Shown here: positions 18,227-27,700 of the stretch, piece after piece
Numbering within the stretch: position 1 is the stretch's first letter
Layout of the letters: every line of letters starts with the position of its first letter
Origin: Arthrobacter luteolus NBRC 107841
Lineage (GTDB): Bacteria > Actinomycetota > Actinomycetes > Actinomycetales > Micrococcaceae
Direction of reading: 5' to 3'
NCBI RefSeq assembly: GCF_001552075.1
Contig: NZ_BCQM01000004.1
Span: 124,001-188,000 of the forward strand
Length of the DNA stretch: 64,000 nt
Program-made: the position numbers and the translations under genes
The notes under the pieces: model-generated
What the model saw: only the letters and a program-made list of their open reading frames with translations
Databases searched by the model: none
Told to the model about the DNA's origin: nothing

Positions 18227-19087
18227 GTTGAGTCCGCGGATCGCGCTGAGTTCGTTGCGGATCCGGCGTTGCAGTTCGGCGTCGCTGTAGGCCTGTGATC
18301 CGCCGTGGGCGCGCAGGTAGAGCAGGGTGTTCAGCCGCAGAATCCGCCAGTCGCGTTCGCTCAGCTCATCACCGGCTTCGGCCGCGCGCTGGACTTCCCG
18401 GTCGTAGAGGTTCGGTTCGTTGAGCTGGCGCTGCAGCAGTTCCGCGGAAAGCTTGGCCTTCAACGGATCGGATTCGGCGTGGTCACCGGCGCGCACTGCC
18501 TGCGCGTAGGCGGTGGAGGTCTCCAGATCGCCGGCGTCGTGGGTAATGTGCGCGGCCAGGGACAGTGCGCCCTGAATCCAGTTCCACCGTCCGTAGTTAC
18601 CGTCGAATCCCAACCCGGTGATCAGTCCGCACACCGCCAGGGCGTTGTCCGCATCCCCCAGATCGACGTAGAGGGTGTACGCCAGGTCCCGGACGTCCTG
18701 CAGGTTGCTGCCAGCTTTGACGTTCAAGCCGCGGCTGAGCCGGGTGATGATTTCCTTGACCGTGCGGTCATCCGGGTGGGCAGCTTGGGCCGCTGCCAGG
18801 ACCGCGGCATAGGTTTCCTCATCCGTGGGAACGCTGCGGACGGCTTCGGACGCATTCTGTTCCGGCGCCGGGGCAGCCACCCGGACCACCGAACCGTAGG
18901 CGATGCGCAGCGTGCCGCCGTCTTCCAGCTCGGCAAGCACCAGTGCGGGGGTGCCGAAGTCGTCTTCCTCGATGCGCAGGTTCGCCAGCGGGGCCAGGGT
19001 CAGCTCATCCAGCACCAGTTTCTGCCCCGGAACGAGCAATTCGGCATTGACCCGGAAGGCATACGTATCCGGCACACTCTCTGACAT
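18215..19087 (-). CDS. Hypothetical protein, cytosolic, 290 aa
   Basis: I do not recognise the family. The N-terminal 75 residues look like a small beta domain (FRVNAELLVPGQKLVLDELTL). The rest is helical and acidic, with repeated A-rich helices resembling a TPR-like superhelix (AYTLYVDLGDADNALAVCG). No signal peptide or membrane segment is present. AAGGGAACAGCC precedes ATG 19087. It lies downstream of the Nudix-like gene on the same strand, 58 bp away, possibly in one transcript. The stop codon lies inside a tandem duplication. Confidence 0.8.
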   Translation of the reverse strand: MSESVPDTYAFRVNAELLVPGQKLVLDELTLAPLANLRIEEDDFGTPALVLAELEDGGTLRIAYGSVVRVAAPAPEQNASEAVRSVPTDEETYAAVLAAAQAAHPDDRTVKEIITRLSRGLNVKAGSNLQDVRDLAYTLYVDLGDADNALAVCGLITGLGFDGNYGRWNWIQGALSLAAHITHDAGDLETSTAYAQAVRAGDHAESDPLKAKLSAELLQRQLNEPNLYDREVQRAAEAGDELSERDWRILRLNTLLYLRAHGGSQAYSDAELQRRIRNELSAIRGLNLDL

Positions 19088-19145
19088 GGCTGTTCCCTTT
19101 GCGGTTGGTGCATCGACCCCCAGTATATAAAGACTTGGTAACGCC

Positions 19146-19685
19146 CTACCGGCCCCAACCGGCGGTTGCGAGAGCCTGGCGCAGCAGATCGCCCCGGCCG
19201 CCGGAAAACTCCGAATAGACCGCCGGGCTCAGCGCCTCTTCGGGCGTCAGCCAGGACAGTTCCAGCGCGTCCTGCCGGGGATCGCACTCGCCCGTGACGG
19301 GAATCAGGTACGCCAGTGCGACGGCGTGCTGGCGTTCGTCGGTCAGTCCGGTCTGCGAGGGGGAGGGGAAATACTCGGCGACGGTAAAGGGAACCAGGCT
19401 GGGCGGGAGCTGGGGCAGCGCCATGGGGCCGAGGTCCTTCTCCAAATGCCGCAGCAGGGCCGCGCGGATCGTTTCGCGGTACATGACCCGGCCGGAGACG
19501 AAGGTGCGCACCATCTGTCCTTCCGGCGTCGCCTGCAGCAGCAGTCCCACTTCGGTGACGTACCCCAGCGGATCGCACCGGACCGGTACGGCTTCCACGT
19601 AAACCATGGGAAGCCGCTGTCTGGCTTCGTGCAGGTCCTCCTCCGAAAGCCAGCCGGGATACGGGTCAGGAGTGCGTACGTTCAT
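19146..19685 (-). CDS. Nudix-like protein (DUF4916 type)
   Basis: A 179-aa protein that matches the actinobacterial Nudix-hydrolase-related DUF4916 family by the start GWLSEEDLHEARQRLPMVYVEAVPVR and by PSPSQTGLTDERQHAVALAYLIPVTGEC. The canonical Nudix box GX5EX7REUXEEXGU is not evident, so hydrolase activity is doubtful. No signal or membrane segment is present. TAGAAC lies 6 nt before ATG 19685, so this start may also be leaderless. Confidence 0.78.
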   Translation of the reverse strand: MNVRTPDPYPGWLSEEDLHEARQRLPMVYVEAVPVRCDPLGYVTEVGLLLQATPEGQMVRTFVSGRVMYRETIRAALLRHLEKDLGPMALPQLPPSLVPFTVAEYFPSPSQTGLTDERQHAVALAYLIPVTGECDPRQDALELSWLTPEEALSPAVYSEFSGGRGDLLRQALATAGWGR

Positions 19686-19788
19686 AGGAGTGTTCTACCG
19701 CAAAGCTGCAGCAGGAGTCATTCGACGCGCTCCGCTTCGGCCAAGGGCTGAACTGCCTCCCAACCTTTCAGCCGGTACCTCCGGGGCC

Positions 19789-19801
19789 TAGGATTAGGCG
19801 C
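19789..19801 (+). promoter_or_regulatory. Predicted -10 element, leaderless YdeI-like gene
   Basis: TAGGAT (19789-19794) lies 7 nt before ATG 19802, with a weak -35-like TTTCAG 17 bp upstream. No Shine-Dalgarno sequence is present. Confidence 0.35.
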
Positions 19802-20395
19802 ATGAAGCCCGAGCTCCCGGAACTGCTGCTCCCCGATGCAGCAGCATGGCGGGACTGGCTGGAAGAACATCATCTGCTCTCGGCCGGCGTCTGGCTCGTC
19901 GTTGGGAAACAGGGCGGCAGCGTCACGGCGCTCACCCGGCAGAGTGCGCTCGACGAAGCGCTGTGCTTCGGCTGGATCGACGGGCAGGCCGCACGCCGGG
20001 ACGAGGAAACCTACCTCCAGCGCTACACCCGGCGGGGGCCGCGCAGCGTGTGGTCGCTGCGGAATGTGGGCCATATCGGCAGGCTGGAGGCAGCCGGCCG
20101 GATGCGCCCGTCGGGACGCGACGCCGTCGACTCGGCAAAGGCGGACGGGCGCTGGGACGCGGCCTACGCCGGGCCGGCCGATACCGAGGTGCCCCAGGAC
20201 CTGCTGGACGCCATCGCGGCCGATCCCCGGGCGCAGCAGATGTTCGATGTGCTCTCCTCGCAGAACCGCTTCGCCCTGGCTTACCGGCTGGGCCGGCTCA
20301 AGACGCAGGCCGCGCGGGAGCGCAACATCGCAGGTTTCGTGGAGATGCTCAGCCGCAGAGAGACGTTCTATCCGCAGAGGCAATTCCCCGACTAG
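19802..20395 (+). CDS. YdeI/OmdA-family protein
   Basis: A 197-aa soluble protein of the YdeI/bacteriocin-protection family (OmdA), recognised by ALDEALCFGWIDGQAARRDEETYLQRYTRRGPRSVWS and the C-terminal KTQAARERNIAGFVEML. The biochemical role is unsettled; members have been linked to resistance to antimicrobial peptides. It is followed after 9 bp by a class II amidotransferase gene, probably in one transcript. Confidence 0.88.
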   Translation: MKPELPELLLPDAAAWRDWLEEHHLLSAGVWLVVGKQGGSVTALTRQSALDEALCFGWIDGQAARRDEETYLQRYTRRGPRSVWSLRNVGHIGRLEAAGRMRPSGRDAVDSAKADGRWDAAYAGPADTEVPQDLLDAIAADPRAQQMFDVLSSQNRFALAYRLGRLKTQAARERNIAGFVEMLSRRETFYPQRQFPD

Positions 20396-20404
20396 GAGTC
20401 CACC

Positions 20405-21277
20405 ATGTGCCGGCTTTTCGGAATGCACGCAGGTCCCGCCCCTGTCAGCGCAACGTTCTGGCTGCTGACGGCGCCGGACAGCCTAGCGGAACAGAGCCAC
20501 AGGATGGCGGACGGGTTTGGGCTCGGAGTGTTCAATCCGGAGGGCAAGGCCGTGGTGGACAAGGCACCGATCGCTGCCTATGAAGACCGCGCCTATGCCG
20601 CCGCGGCCCGGAAGCTGAAAGGCACCACCTTCATCGCGCATGTCCGATACGCCAGCACCGGGGGCGACACCGCGGTGAATACGCATCCGTTCCTGCAGGA
20701 TGACCGGTTGCTGGCCCACAACGGGGTGGTGGAGGATCTGGACCGGCTGGATGACCGGCTGCGGCAGCTCGAGGTTATGCACATCGTCAAAGGAGAAACG
20801 GACAGCGAACGCGTCTTCGCCCTGATCACCGGGCTGGCCCGGCAGAACGGCGGCGACCTGGGGGCGGCCATCGAGGAGGCCCTGACCTGGATTGCGCAGA
20901 ATCTCCGGCTGTACGCAGTGAACCTGGTGCTCACGACGCCGACGGACCTTTGGGCCGTGCGCTATCCGGATACGCATCCGCTGTACGTTCTGCAGGAAGG
21001 CGCGGATTCGCCCCATCACGGCAAGCACACCACCCGGATCAGCGTAAAGAGCGACGAGATGGAGCAGAACCAGGTTCCCGCGCTGCTGGTGGCCACCGAG
21101 CGGATGGATGAGAATCCCAACTGGCGGCTGCTGGACGCCGGTGAGGTGCTGCATGTGGACCGGGACCTGGCCGTCCGGCGGTCCTTCCCGCTGCCGGAGC
21201 ATCCCCAGCATCTGCTCACCCTCGCGGACCTGGATCCGCACGCCGCCGCTTCGCAGCACCCGCTGAAGACAGCCTGA
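20405..21277 (+). CDS. Class II glutamine amidotransferase domain protein
   Basis: A 290-aa single-domain N-terminal-nucleophile amidotransferase. Cys2 is the nucleophile (MCRLFG), with the conserved Arg in FIAHVRYAST and the oxyanion Asn in LLAHNGVV. It resembles EgtC of ergothioneine synthesis and YafJ, but no egt genes flank it, so the amide substrate is unknown. TAGGAG lies 6 nt before ATG 20405. It is probably co-transcribed with the YdeI-like gene. Confidence 0.9.
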   Translation: MCRLFGMHAGPAPVSATFWLLTAPDSLAEQSHRMADGFGLGVFNPEGKAVVDKAPIAAYEDRAYAAAARKLKGTTFIAHVRYASTGGDTAVNTHPFLQDDRLLAHNGVVEDLDRLDDRLRQLEVMHIVKGETDSERVFALITGLARQNGGDLGAAIEEALTWIAQNLRLYAVNLVLTTPTDLWAVRYPDTHPLYVLQEGADSPHHGKHTTRISVKSDEMEQNQVPALLVATERMDENPNWRLLDAGEVLHVDRDLAVRRSFPLPEHPQHLLTLADLDPHAAASQHPLKTA

Positions 21278-21290
21278 GCGGCGCCGCGGG

Positions 21291-22481
21291 TTAGGGCGTT
21301 TCCGCTGCCGGGCCGGTATCCAGCCGGGCCACGCGCACGGAGGCTTCCAAGACCATCCAGGCCTGGAGCTGGGTGGAAAGTTCGACGCCGGCTCCCGCCG
21401 GGTAGCTTTCGTCTGCGGTCCTGCGCGGGTCGGGGGAAAAAACGGCCAGGTTGTTCCTGGTTGCGCGGCCTTTCCACAGCTGCTCCGCCAGTTCGGTGAC
21501 CAGCGTGCCCGCGAGCTGCCGGGTCTGCCGGTCCAGGGTGGGTGCAGCAGCAGCTTCCGCGAGGTAGCGGCTGAGGATGCCGGTGAAAAGCCCGCCGTCA
21601 CCGCTGCCGTGGGTGCGCAGCAGCGGGGCATCGTCGTCGTATACAGTGCTGCCGCCGCCCGGGGCATCGTCGTCGTACCCAGCATCGTCGTCGTACACCA
21701 AATGCGCGGCTGTGGCCTGGATCAGTGCCGTGGCCCGGGCCAGATTGGCCGGCCCGCCGAGTTCCAGCAGCGCGCCCAGGACCGGGCCTTGGTTGTAGGT
21801 GTAGAGCGGGGTCTCCACCAGCAGCCGGTCACCTTCCCGCCGCACACCATCGAAGTAGAGTCCCGTCTCCGGGTCCAGCAGGACCGTGTTGAGCCAGTCG
21901 ATGAGTGCCTGCGCGCGCTCGCGCTCCCCGCCGCGGGCGAAATACAGGGCGGCTGGTGCGGTTGCCGGGGTGTTCTTGAAGGTCCGGCTGCGGTTCCAGA
22001 ACAGGCCGCCGCCGAAATCCTGGGTATGGGCTGAGCGCAGGGCCGAGCCCAGCGACTCCCGCAGCCGCTGGTGCCGCGGCTTGGTACCGCGCGGCGGGCC
22101 CGGCAGGGAATCGACGCGCAGGGCTGCGAGCGCCAGCCAGGCCATGTCGTCGTAGAAGCTGTTGGTGATCCGTCCGCCGTTGCGCAGCCGGATCGTGCGG
22201 ATCAGGATGTCCGCCAACCGGATCGGATCAACACCGGAGAAACCCTTTCCGGAGAGGGGAGCGCGGCTGCGCAGGCCGGCATCCACCAGCAGATCGACGT
22301 AGTGGGCCTGCCACCAGTAATGCCACGGGCCGGCTCCGCGGGGCAGGGGCTGCGGAGCCCGGACAGCACCCAAATGCGTGCCAGGGATGCCGAACAGGGG
22401 GCCGCCGAAAGCCGTGGTGACAGACTGGGCCGCCGTATCGGCGCGCAGCTCGGCGTTGCGGACAGTCTGTGCGGCAGGCAT
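21291..22481 (-). CDS. Glycoside hydrolase family 76 protein
   Basis: Predicted alpha-1,6-mannan-type hydrolase with an (alpha/alpha)6 barrel. The catalytic Asp pair is in NSFYDDMAWLALAAL. GH76 landmarks follow in order: GGLFWNRSRTFKNTPATAPAALYFARG, LLDPETGLYFDGV, YTYNQGPVLGALLELGG, and GDGGLFTGILSRY. No signal peptide is present, so it acts inside the cell. I prefer ATG 22481 (AGGGTGG upstream) over the longer frame from 22601. An Asp-rich insert with three YDDDA-type copies interrupts the sequence just before the last motif; see findings. Confidence 0.87.
   Translation of the reverse strand: MPAAQTVRNAELRADTAAQSVTTAFGGPLFGIPGTHLGAVRAPQPLPRGAGPWHYWWQAHYVDLLVDAGLRSRAPLSGKGFSGVDPIRLADILIRTIRLRNGGRITNSFYDDMAWLALAALRVDSLPGPPRGTKPRHQRLRESLGSALRSAHTQDFGGGLFWNRSRTFKNTPATAPAALYFARGGERERAQALIDWLNTVLLDPETGLYFDGVRREGDRLLVETPLYTYNQGPVLGALLELGGPANLARATALIQATAAHLVYDDDAGYDDDAPGGGSTVYDDDAPLLRTHGSGDGGLFTGILSRYLAEAAAAPTLDRQTRQLAGTLVTELAEQLWKGRATRNNLAVFSPDPRRTADESYPAGAGVELSTQLQAWMVLEASVRVARLDTGPAAETP
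21625..21695. repeat. In-frame YDDD-coding repeat in GH76 gene
   Basis: GGGGCATCGTCGTCGTA occurs at 21625-21641 and 21661-21677, and GCATCGTCGTCGTAC again at 21682. The copies encode an acidic tyrosine-rich insert (minus strand) and keep the frame. Confidence 0.8.
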
Positions 22482-22624
22482 GCGAACCACCCTAGACCCG
22501 CGCGCCCGTGCCGTCACGGTAGCCGGGGGTCGGATAACCCGGGCGCGGGATGCGGCGTGCTGCGCGTCACAGTAGGCTCGTGGGACCGCACGCGTACCCA
22601 CGCACCCAGAATCCAGGAGGACAG

Positions 22625-23401
22625 ATGCAGTTATCCGGCGCTTCAGCCATCGTCACGGGAGCAGCATCGGGGCTGGGACGGGCCACTGCCCGCCGCCTGA
22701 TCGACGCTGGCGCCGAAGTGGTGCTCGTGGACCTGCCGCAGTCCGGCGGTCTGGCCTATGCCGGAGAGCTGGGGGACAACGCACATTTTGTCCCGGGCGA
22801 TGTCACGGACCCCGGGCAGATGCAGGGCGCGGTGGAAGCTGCCATGGCTGCGGCACCGCTGCGGGTGGCGGTCAACTGCGCCGGCATCGGGACCCCGGGC
22901 AAGGTCCTGGGCCGGAACGGTGTCCTCCCGCTGGAGGACTTCACCCGGGTGATCCAGGTGAACCTGATCGGCACCTTCAATGTGACCCGGCTGGCCGCTG
23001 CCGCCATGGCCGAAACCAGTCCGGTAACGGACGACGGCGGCACCTCCGAGCGCGGCGTCATCGTCAACACGGCGTCGGTGGCCGCCTTCGACGGACAGAT
23101 TGGACAGCCCGCCTACGCCGCTTCCAAGGGCGGGGTCGCCGCGATGACCCTGCCGCTGGCGAGGGAACTCGCCCGGCACCAAATCCGCGTGATGACCATC
23201 GCGCCGGGCATTTTCGAAACACCGATGATGGCGGGCCTGCCGCAGGACGCCCAAGATTCCCTCGCCGCGCAGATTCCGCACCCCTCACGGCTCGGCCGCC
23301 CGGACGAATATGCCTCCCTGGTCAGCCACATCATCGCCAACCCCATGCTGAACGGTGAGACCATCAGGCTGGACGGTGCCATCCGGATGGGACCGAAATA
23401 G
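22625..23401 (+). CDS. SDR-family dehydrogenase, HSD10-like 3-hydroxyacyl-CoA type
   Basis: A 258-aa NAD-dependent short-chain dehydrogenase. The Rossmann motif TGAASGLG, the structural NCAG, the catalytic YAASK and [11 protein letters not shown] are all present. The sequence is close to the 3-hydroxy-2-methylbutyryl-CoA/HSD17B10 group of isoleucine and fatty-acid breakdown. I place the start at ATG 22625, right after AGGAGGAC. An acyl-CoA dehydrogenase follows 9 bp downstream, supporting a role in acyl-CoA oxidation. Confidence 0.92.
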   Translation: MQLSGASAIVTGAASGLGRATARRLIDAGAEVVLVDLPQSGGLAYAGELGDNAHFVPGDVTDPGQMQGAVEAAMAAAPLRVAVNCAGIGTPGKVLGRNGVLPLEDFTRVIQVNLIGTFNVTRLAAAAMAETSPVTDDGGTSERGVIVNTASVAAFDGQIGQPAYAASKGGVAAMTLPLARELARHQIRVMTIAPGIFETPMMAGLPQDAQDSLAAQIPHPSRLGRPDEYASLVSHIIANPMLNGETIRLDGAIRMGPK

Positions 23402-23410
23402 GGTGCGCTG

Positions 23411-24595
23411 ATGCTTCCGGACGCCGATTTCTTCTCCTTCGAACAGCTCCTGAGCCCCGAGGAATCCGCCAAGCTCGCCCAGCTGCGGACCTTCCTGGCA
23501 GCGGAAGTCACCCCGCATGCCGTCCGCTGGTGGAACGAGGGGCGGTTTCCCACCGAACTGCTGCCCGGCCTGGCCGGCCTGGAACTCTCCACACCGGTGC
23601 AGCGCGGCTACAGTCCGCTGTTCGCCGGCCTGGTGATTGCCGAAATGACCCGGGCCGACACCTCGATCGCCACCTTCTTTATGGTCCACCACGACCTCTT
23701 TGTGGAAGGGCTGCACGCTTTCGGCTCCGCGTCCCAGAAGGAACGGCTCCTCGCTGACGCGCAGGCCCTGCGGATCACCGGTGCCTTCGCCCTGACCGAA
23801 CCGGACCACGGTTCCGATGTTGCCGGCGGCATGGCCACCACGGCAGTGCGCGACGGCGGCACCTGGATCCTGAACGGCACCAAGCGCTGGATCGGCAACG
23901 GGACGTTCTGCGACTGGATGCTGCTCTGGGCCCGGGAACCGGCCACCGGGAAGGTGCGCGGGTTTCTCCTTGATGCTTCGCTGCCCGGGATTAAGCGGTC
24001 CCGGATCGAACACAAGACGGCGCTGCGGACCGTGCAGAACGCGGACATCGAACTCACCGAAGTCCGGGTGGGGGAGGAAGACCGGCTGGCTGGCATCGAC
24101 AGCTTCGAGGACACCAAGCACCTGCTGCGCGGCTCCCGGATCATGGTGGGCTGGCAGGCGGTGGGCCAGCAGCTGGCGGCTTTCGACGTCGCCCGCGCCT
24201 ACGCCGTCGAACGCGAGCAGTTCGGCCGTCCGCTGGCGGGTTTCCAGTTGGTGCAGGAGCAGCTGGTGCGGATGCTCGGCAATACCGTGGCGTCCACCGG
24301 GATGCTCGCCCGGGTGACGGAGCTGGAGCAGGGCGGATATGCCCGCGTTTCCGTCGAGGGATCAGCGCGCGGGGAGATGGCCCGGGCCGCGCTGGCCAAG
24401 TCCTACGCCAGCCGGCTGATGCGTGAAACGGTGTCCCTGGGGCGGGGACTGCTGGGCGGCAACGGAATCGTCACCGATTACCGGATGGCGAAGATTTTTG
24501 CCGACGCCGAGGCCATCTATACCTACGAGGGTTCCTACGAGATCAACAGTCTGATCACCGGGCGGGAGATCACCGGGATTTCGGCGCTGCACTGA
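23411..24595 (+). CDS. Acyl-CoA dehydrogenase, glutaryl-CoA-dehydrogenase-like
   Basis: A 394-aa flavoenzyme that introduces the alpha-beta double bond in an acyl-CoA. Visible parts are the FAD/acyl signature ITGAFALTEPDHGSDVAGG, NGTKRWIGNG, and the C-terminal YTYEGSYEINSLITGREITG, where the catalytic Glu lies. This tail resembles glutaryl-CoA dehydrogenases, though the exact substrate is uncertain. It is paired with the upstream SDR gene. The sequence just after its stop codon is tandemly duplicated. Confidence 0.92.
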   Translation: MLPDADFFSFEQLLSPEESAKLAQLRTFLAAEVTPHAVRWWNEGRFPTELLPGLAGLELSTPVQRGYSPLFAGLVIAEMTRADTSIATFFMVHHDLFVEGLHAFGSASQKERLLADAQALRITGAFALTEPDHGSDVAGGMATTAVRDGGTWILNGTKRWIGNGTFCDWMLLWAREPATGKVRGFLLDASLPGIKRSRIEHKTALRTVQNADIELTEVRVGEEDRLAGIDSFEDTKHLLRGSRIMVGWQAVGQQLAAFDVARAYAVEREQFGRPLAGFQLVQEQLVRMLGNTVASTGMLARVTELEQGGYARVSVEGSARGEMARAALAKSYASRLMRETVSLGRGLLGGNGIVTDYRMAKIFADAEAIYTYEGSYEINSLITGREITGISALH

Positions 24596-24675
24596 AATGA
24601 CTTGCAGTGAAATGACTTGCAGTGAAACTGGCTGCCCTGAAACGGCGCAGCCTTGAATCGGCGCAGCCTTGAAAC
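24589..24675. repeat. Tandem 15-bp and 16-bp repeats after a stop codon
   Basis: A 15-bp unit (GCASTGAAATGACTT) occurs at 24589-24603 and 24604-24618, with a partial third. A 16-bp unit GGCGCAGCCTTGAAWC occurs at 24644-24659 and 24660-24675, with a partial third. The first unit contains the acyl-CoA dehydrogenase stop codon. Confidence 0.85.
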
Positions 24676-24732
24676 GGCGCTGCGCCTGTTGCTCCCTGAG
24701 CTTCCACAGCCAGCGCAGCGCCGGAACCTGGT

Positions 24733-27700
24733 TTAGAGCTTCCACTCATCCTTGTACTCAAGGAGGTTGATCCGCGCGCCCACGTTGAAGATGGTGAGGC
24801 TGAGCAGCTCCCACCTGATCAGCGTGAGCTTGGCGGACCCGCTGAGGCCCAGTGCAAGGAAAATGCTGGCTTCGATCGCGGCCTCGGTGGGCGGGATGCC
24901 GGTGGTGGACAGTTTGGCCCTGTAACCGGACTTGGCAGAGAGCGTGATGTCCGGTCCGGCGAAGGTGTAGATGCGGCTTTGGTAGGACATCTCCGGTCCG
25001 GCCGCGATCTCTCCTTCAACGGAGAACGAGGTGTTCCCTGCCATCTGCCGGGGCTTCGGGAGGACATACTTCGTGGGAGTGTCCTCCTTGATGCGCACCA
25101 TGCCCGCGGCGCTGGTGTACTTGAAACCGAAGGTGTCCGCCCGTTCAATGCCGATTGCCGGGATCTCCGCTTCTGCCCGCAGAGTGCCCGTGAACGCTAT
25201 GGCGAAGTTCAGCCGGTTGGTAATGGCGACGGGCACCGGACCCGCCATGAACGTGGTGGTCGGAAGGGCAACCTCGGCGACCTTGAGGTCCACATTCCAG
25301 CGGCTTTGGGTCTGCACCCAGGCCTGGACCGAGGCTGAGGCCTTCAGCTTCGAGTTGAACTCAATCCGGAACTCCTCAATGCTCACCCCCTTGGGGATAA
25401 CCTTCCACTTGAACTGCAGCTTGGTCTTCAGGACAAATGCAAAGCCCAGGTTCAGTTCACCGCCGCCGCGGACGGCCACTCCGGCCTCGTCGCCGCGTTC
25501 CTTCGCGGCCCAGGATTCGAATTCCCAGGGCTCCTGTTTCTTTCCGGCCGTCCTGATCTTCGGCACACCGTTTTCGACGACGAAGACCATGCCGGCATCA
25601 ACCTTGGTGGTCCAATCTGCTGACAGGGAAGCGCCGGGTCCTTTCAAGGGACCACCGCAGGAACCGTCGCCCGGGGAGGGGGCTGCCGGCGCTACCCACT
25701 CACCGTTCTCATCAATGTCCTCGCCTCTGGGTTCCTGCCCGTCGGTTCCCGCCAGACGGCAGGCCGTGCTGAAGTCAGAGGGGCTGTCCAGGTTGAATTC
25801 GTCGCTGCTGAGCTCGAGATCGACGTCGTCCCCGCTCACGACTTCCGCGTAGGTCCCGGGCGCGGGCGAGTGCGGGTTTCCGGCGTCGTCAACGATTTCG
25901 ACCTGCGCTACGGGGATCTCCGGTCCTGACGTGCCGTCCTCGTTCTGCAGTGCGAACGTTCCGGAGACAACATCCAGGGGATTTTCGGCCTGGGAAAGCA
26001 GATCGTGGGCAACAACGTCCTCACCCTCGCCGTAGTCCACGGTTTCATCGACGTCGACCTGCAGGAAGAGCTCTTCCAGCGGCACCTCAACCGTAGAGAC
26101 CTCCCACGCTCCGGAGACGAGGTCCATGTGGGACATCCGGCCGAGGAAACCGGAGGGAGCCGATGGCATGGGCGCGCTGACGATGATGTCTCCGGGTTCC
26201 AGCTCCGGCCGCTCAGTGAACCGCAGGAGATTTTCCCCGAGAACCTCGAAGTCCAGCTCTGTCGTGTCCAGATGGAACACCTCCGCCTCCGGCGACACCA
26301 CAGTGTCTCCTTCCTCGGCCACGTCGAGGGTAAGCCGGACCCGGTCGGAAGCTCTCGCAGCGCCGGGATCGGAGCGGTCGAAGACCGTGGCGACGTAGTC
26401 GAAGTCTCCGTCTTCCGGAGCCAGTGAGCGGAAGCTCCACGTGATGGTCCCGCCAACGGGATTCAGCTCCGCCAATCCGATGAAACCGACGCTGGGCGAA
26501 CTGATCTCAAGGCGTTCGACGGAATTGATCCCGGTGGACACCGTGCCTTCAAGCGTGAAGTAGCCGGTCTCGGTGAGGTCCAGGCTTTGCGAGTCGCGGG
26601 GCGAGGTGATCTCGATCGCCGCCGGATCAGACTTGTCATAAGGGACCGGTTCGCCCAGGAAGCTGCCAAGCGGCTGCACTGCCGCCACGGCGGAGCCCCG
26701 GCGGATCGAGAGCTGGGATTCACCTCCGGTGACGGGAACGAGGGCGAGCTGGGGCTGGGCGCCTGCCACCCTGTCTACTGCTTCGCCGCTGGCACGGCCG
26801 CTTACGCGGGGTCCCCAGGACAGTGTGGTGGTGCCGCCGCCGGCGACGTCGCCGGCTGAGGTAAGCACGAGGGCGTAGGCACTGTCGTGGTCATCGGCCA
26901 GAGCGACCGGCTTCGGCTGCTCTGCGGCGGCGACCGGCACCTCGACCCGGTTCCGCTGTTCCGTGGCGACGACGTAGCTGCCCCGGTGGTTCGTTTTGGC
27001 AGCGTCTTCGCCGGCCTCTGACACCCAGCCGGTGACGGTGGCAGTCAGCGATCCGGAATTCCCGCCGGCTTGAAGTGCGACTGTCGTGCCGCCCTGGTCT
27101 TCGGCGTCCACAACGGTGGAAACGATCGTCCGGCCCGCCGGAAGAGGCAGACGCTGGCCATCGCCGAGCAGGACTGTGTCCGGGCGGTCCAGTGTCACAT
27201 CCAGAACTACATAAACGCTGCGCGCCAAGGTGCTGGAGACGCTGCCCTCACCCGTCAGTCCTACCCAGAGGGGCTGCTGCCCCAGCGCCCCGCCGCCCAC
27301 ATTCCGGCTTGTGTCGGCCCGCCGGACCGGATTCGCCAAAGCGATGGTGGCGCCGCCTGAGGCCTCCGTTCCGTCGAAGTAGGCCAGGACTTCAAGCCGT
27401 GTGTCCGCAGCGCTGTCCGCCCAGAGCGGTACGCTGCCGTGGACGAGGGGAAGCAGCAGAGTGGTGGAGGCAGTAATCCCGGTCCGGGTATGCAGCACCG
27501 CTGTGTCCGCAGATGTGTAGGCCGTGGCATCGGCGGCGGGCTCGAACATGGTCAGCCGGACAAGAGCGGCTGAATGGCCGGCGGCCGCAGTGCCCAGATG
27601 GACTGCACCGGACGGATCGGTGCCGAGCGGGTTCCCGCGTCCCACGGAACTGTCCACCACCGGCACGCTGGTGCCGGACGGAGCGAAGCCCGGTGCGGGG

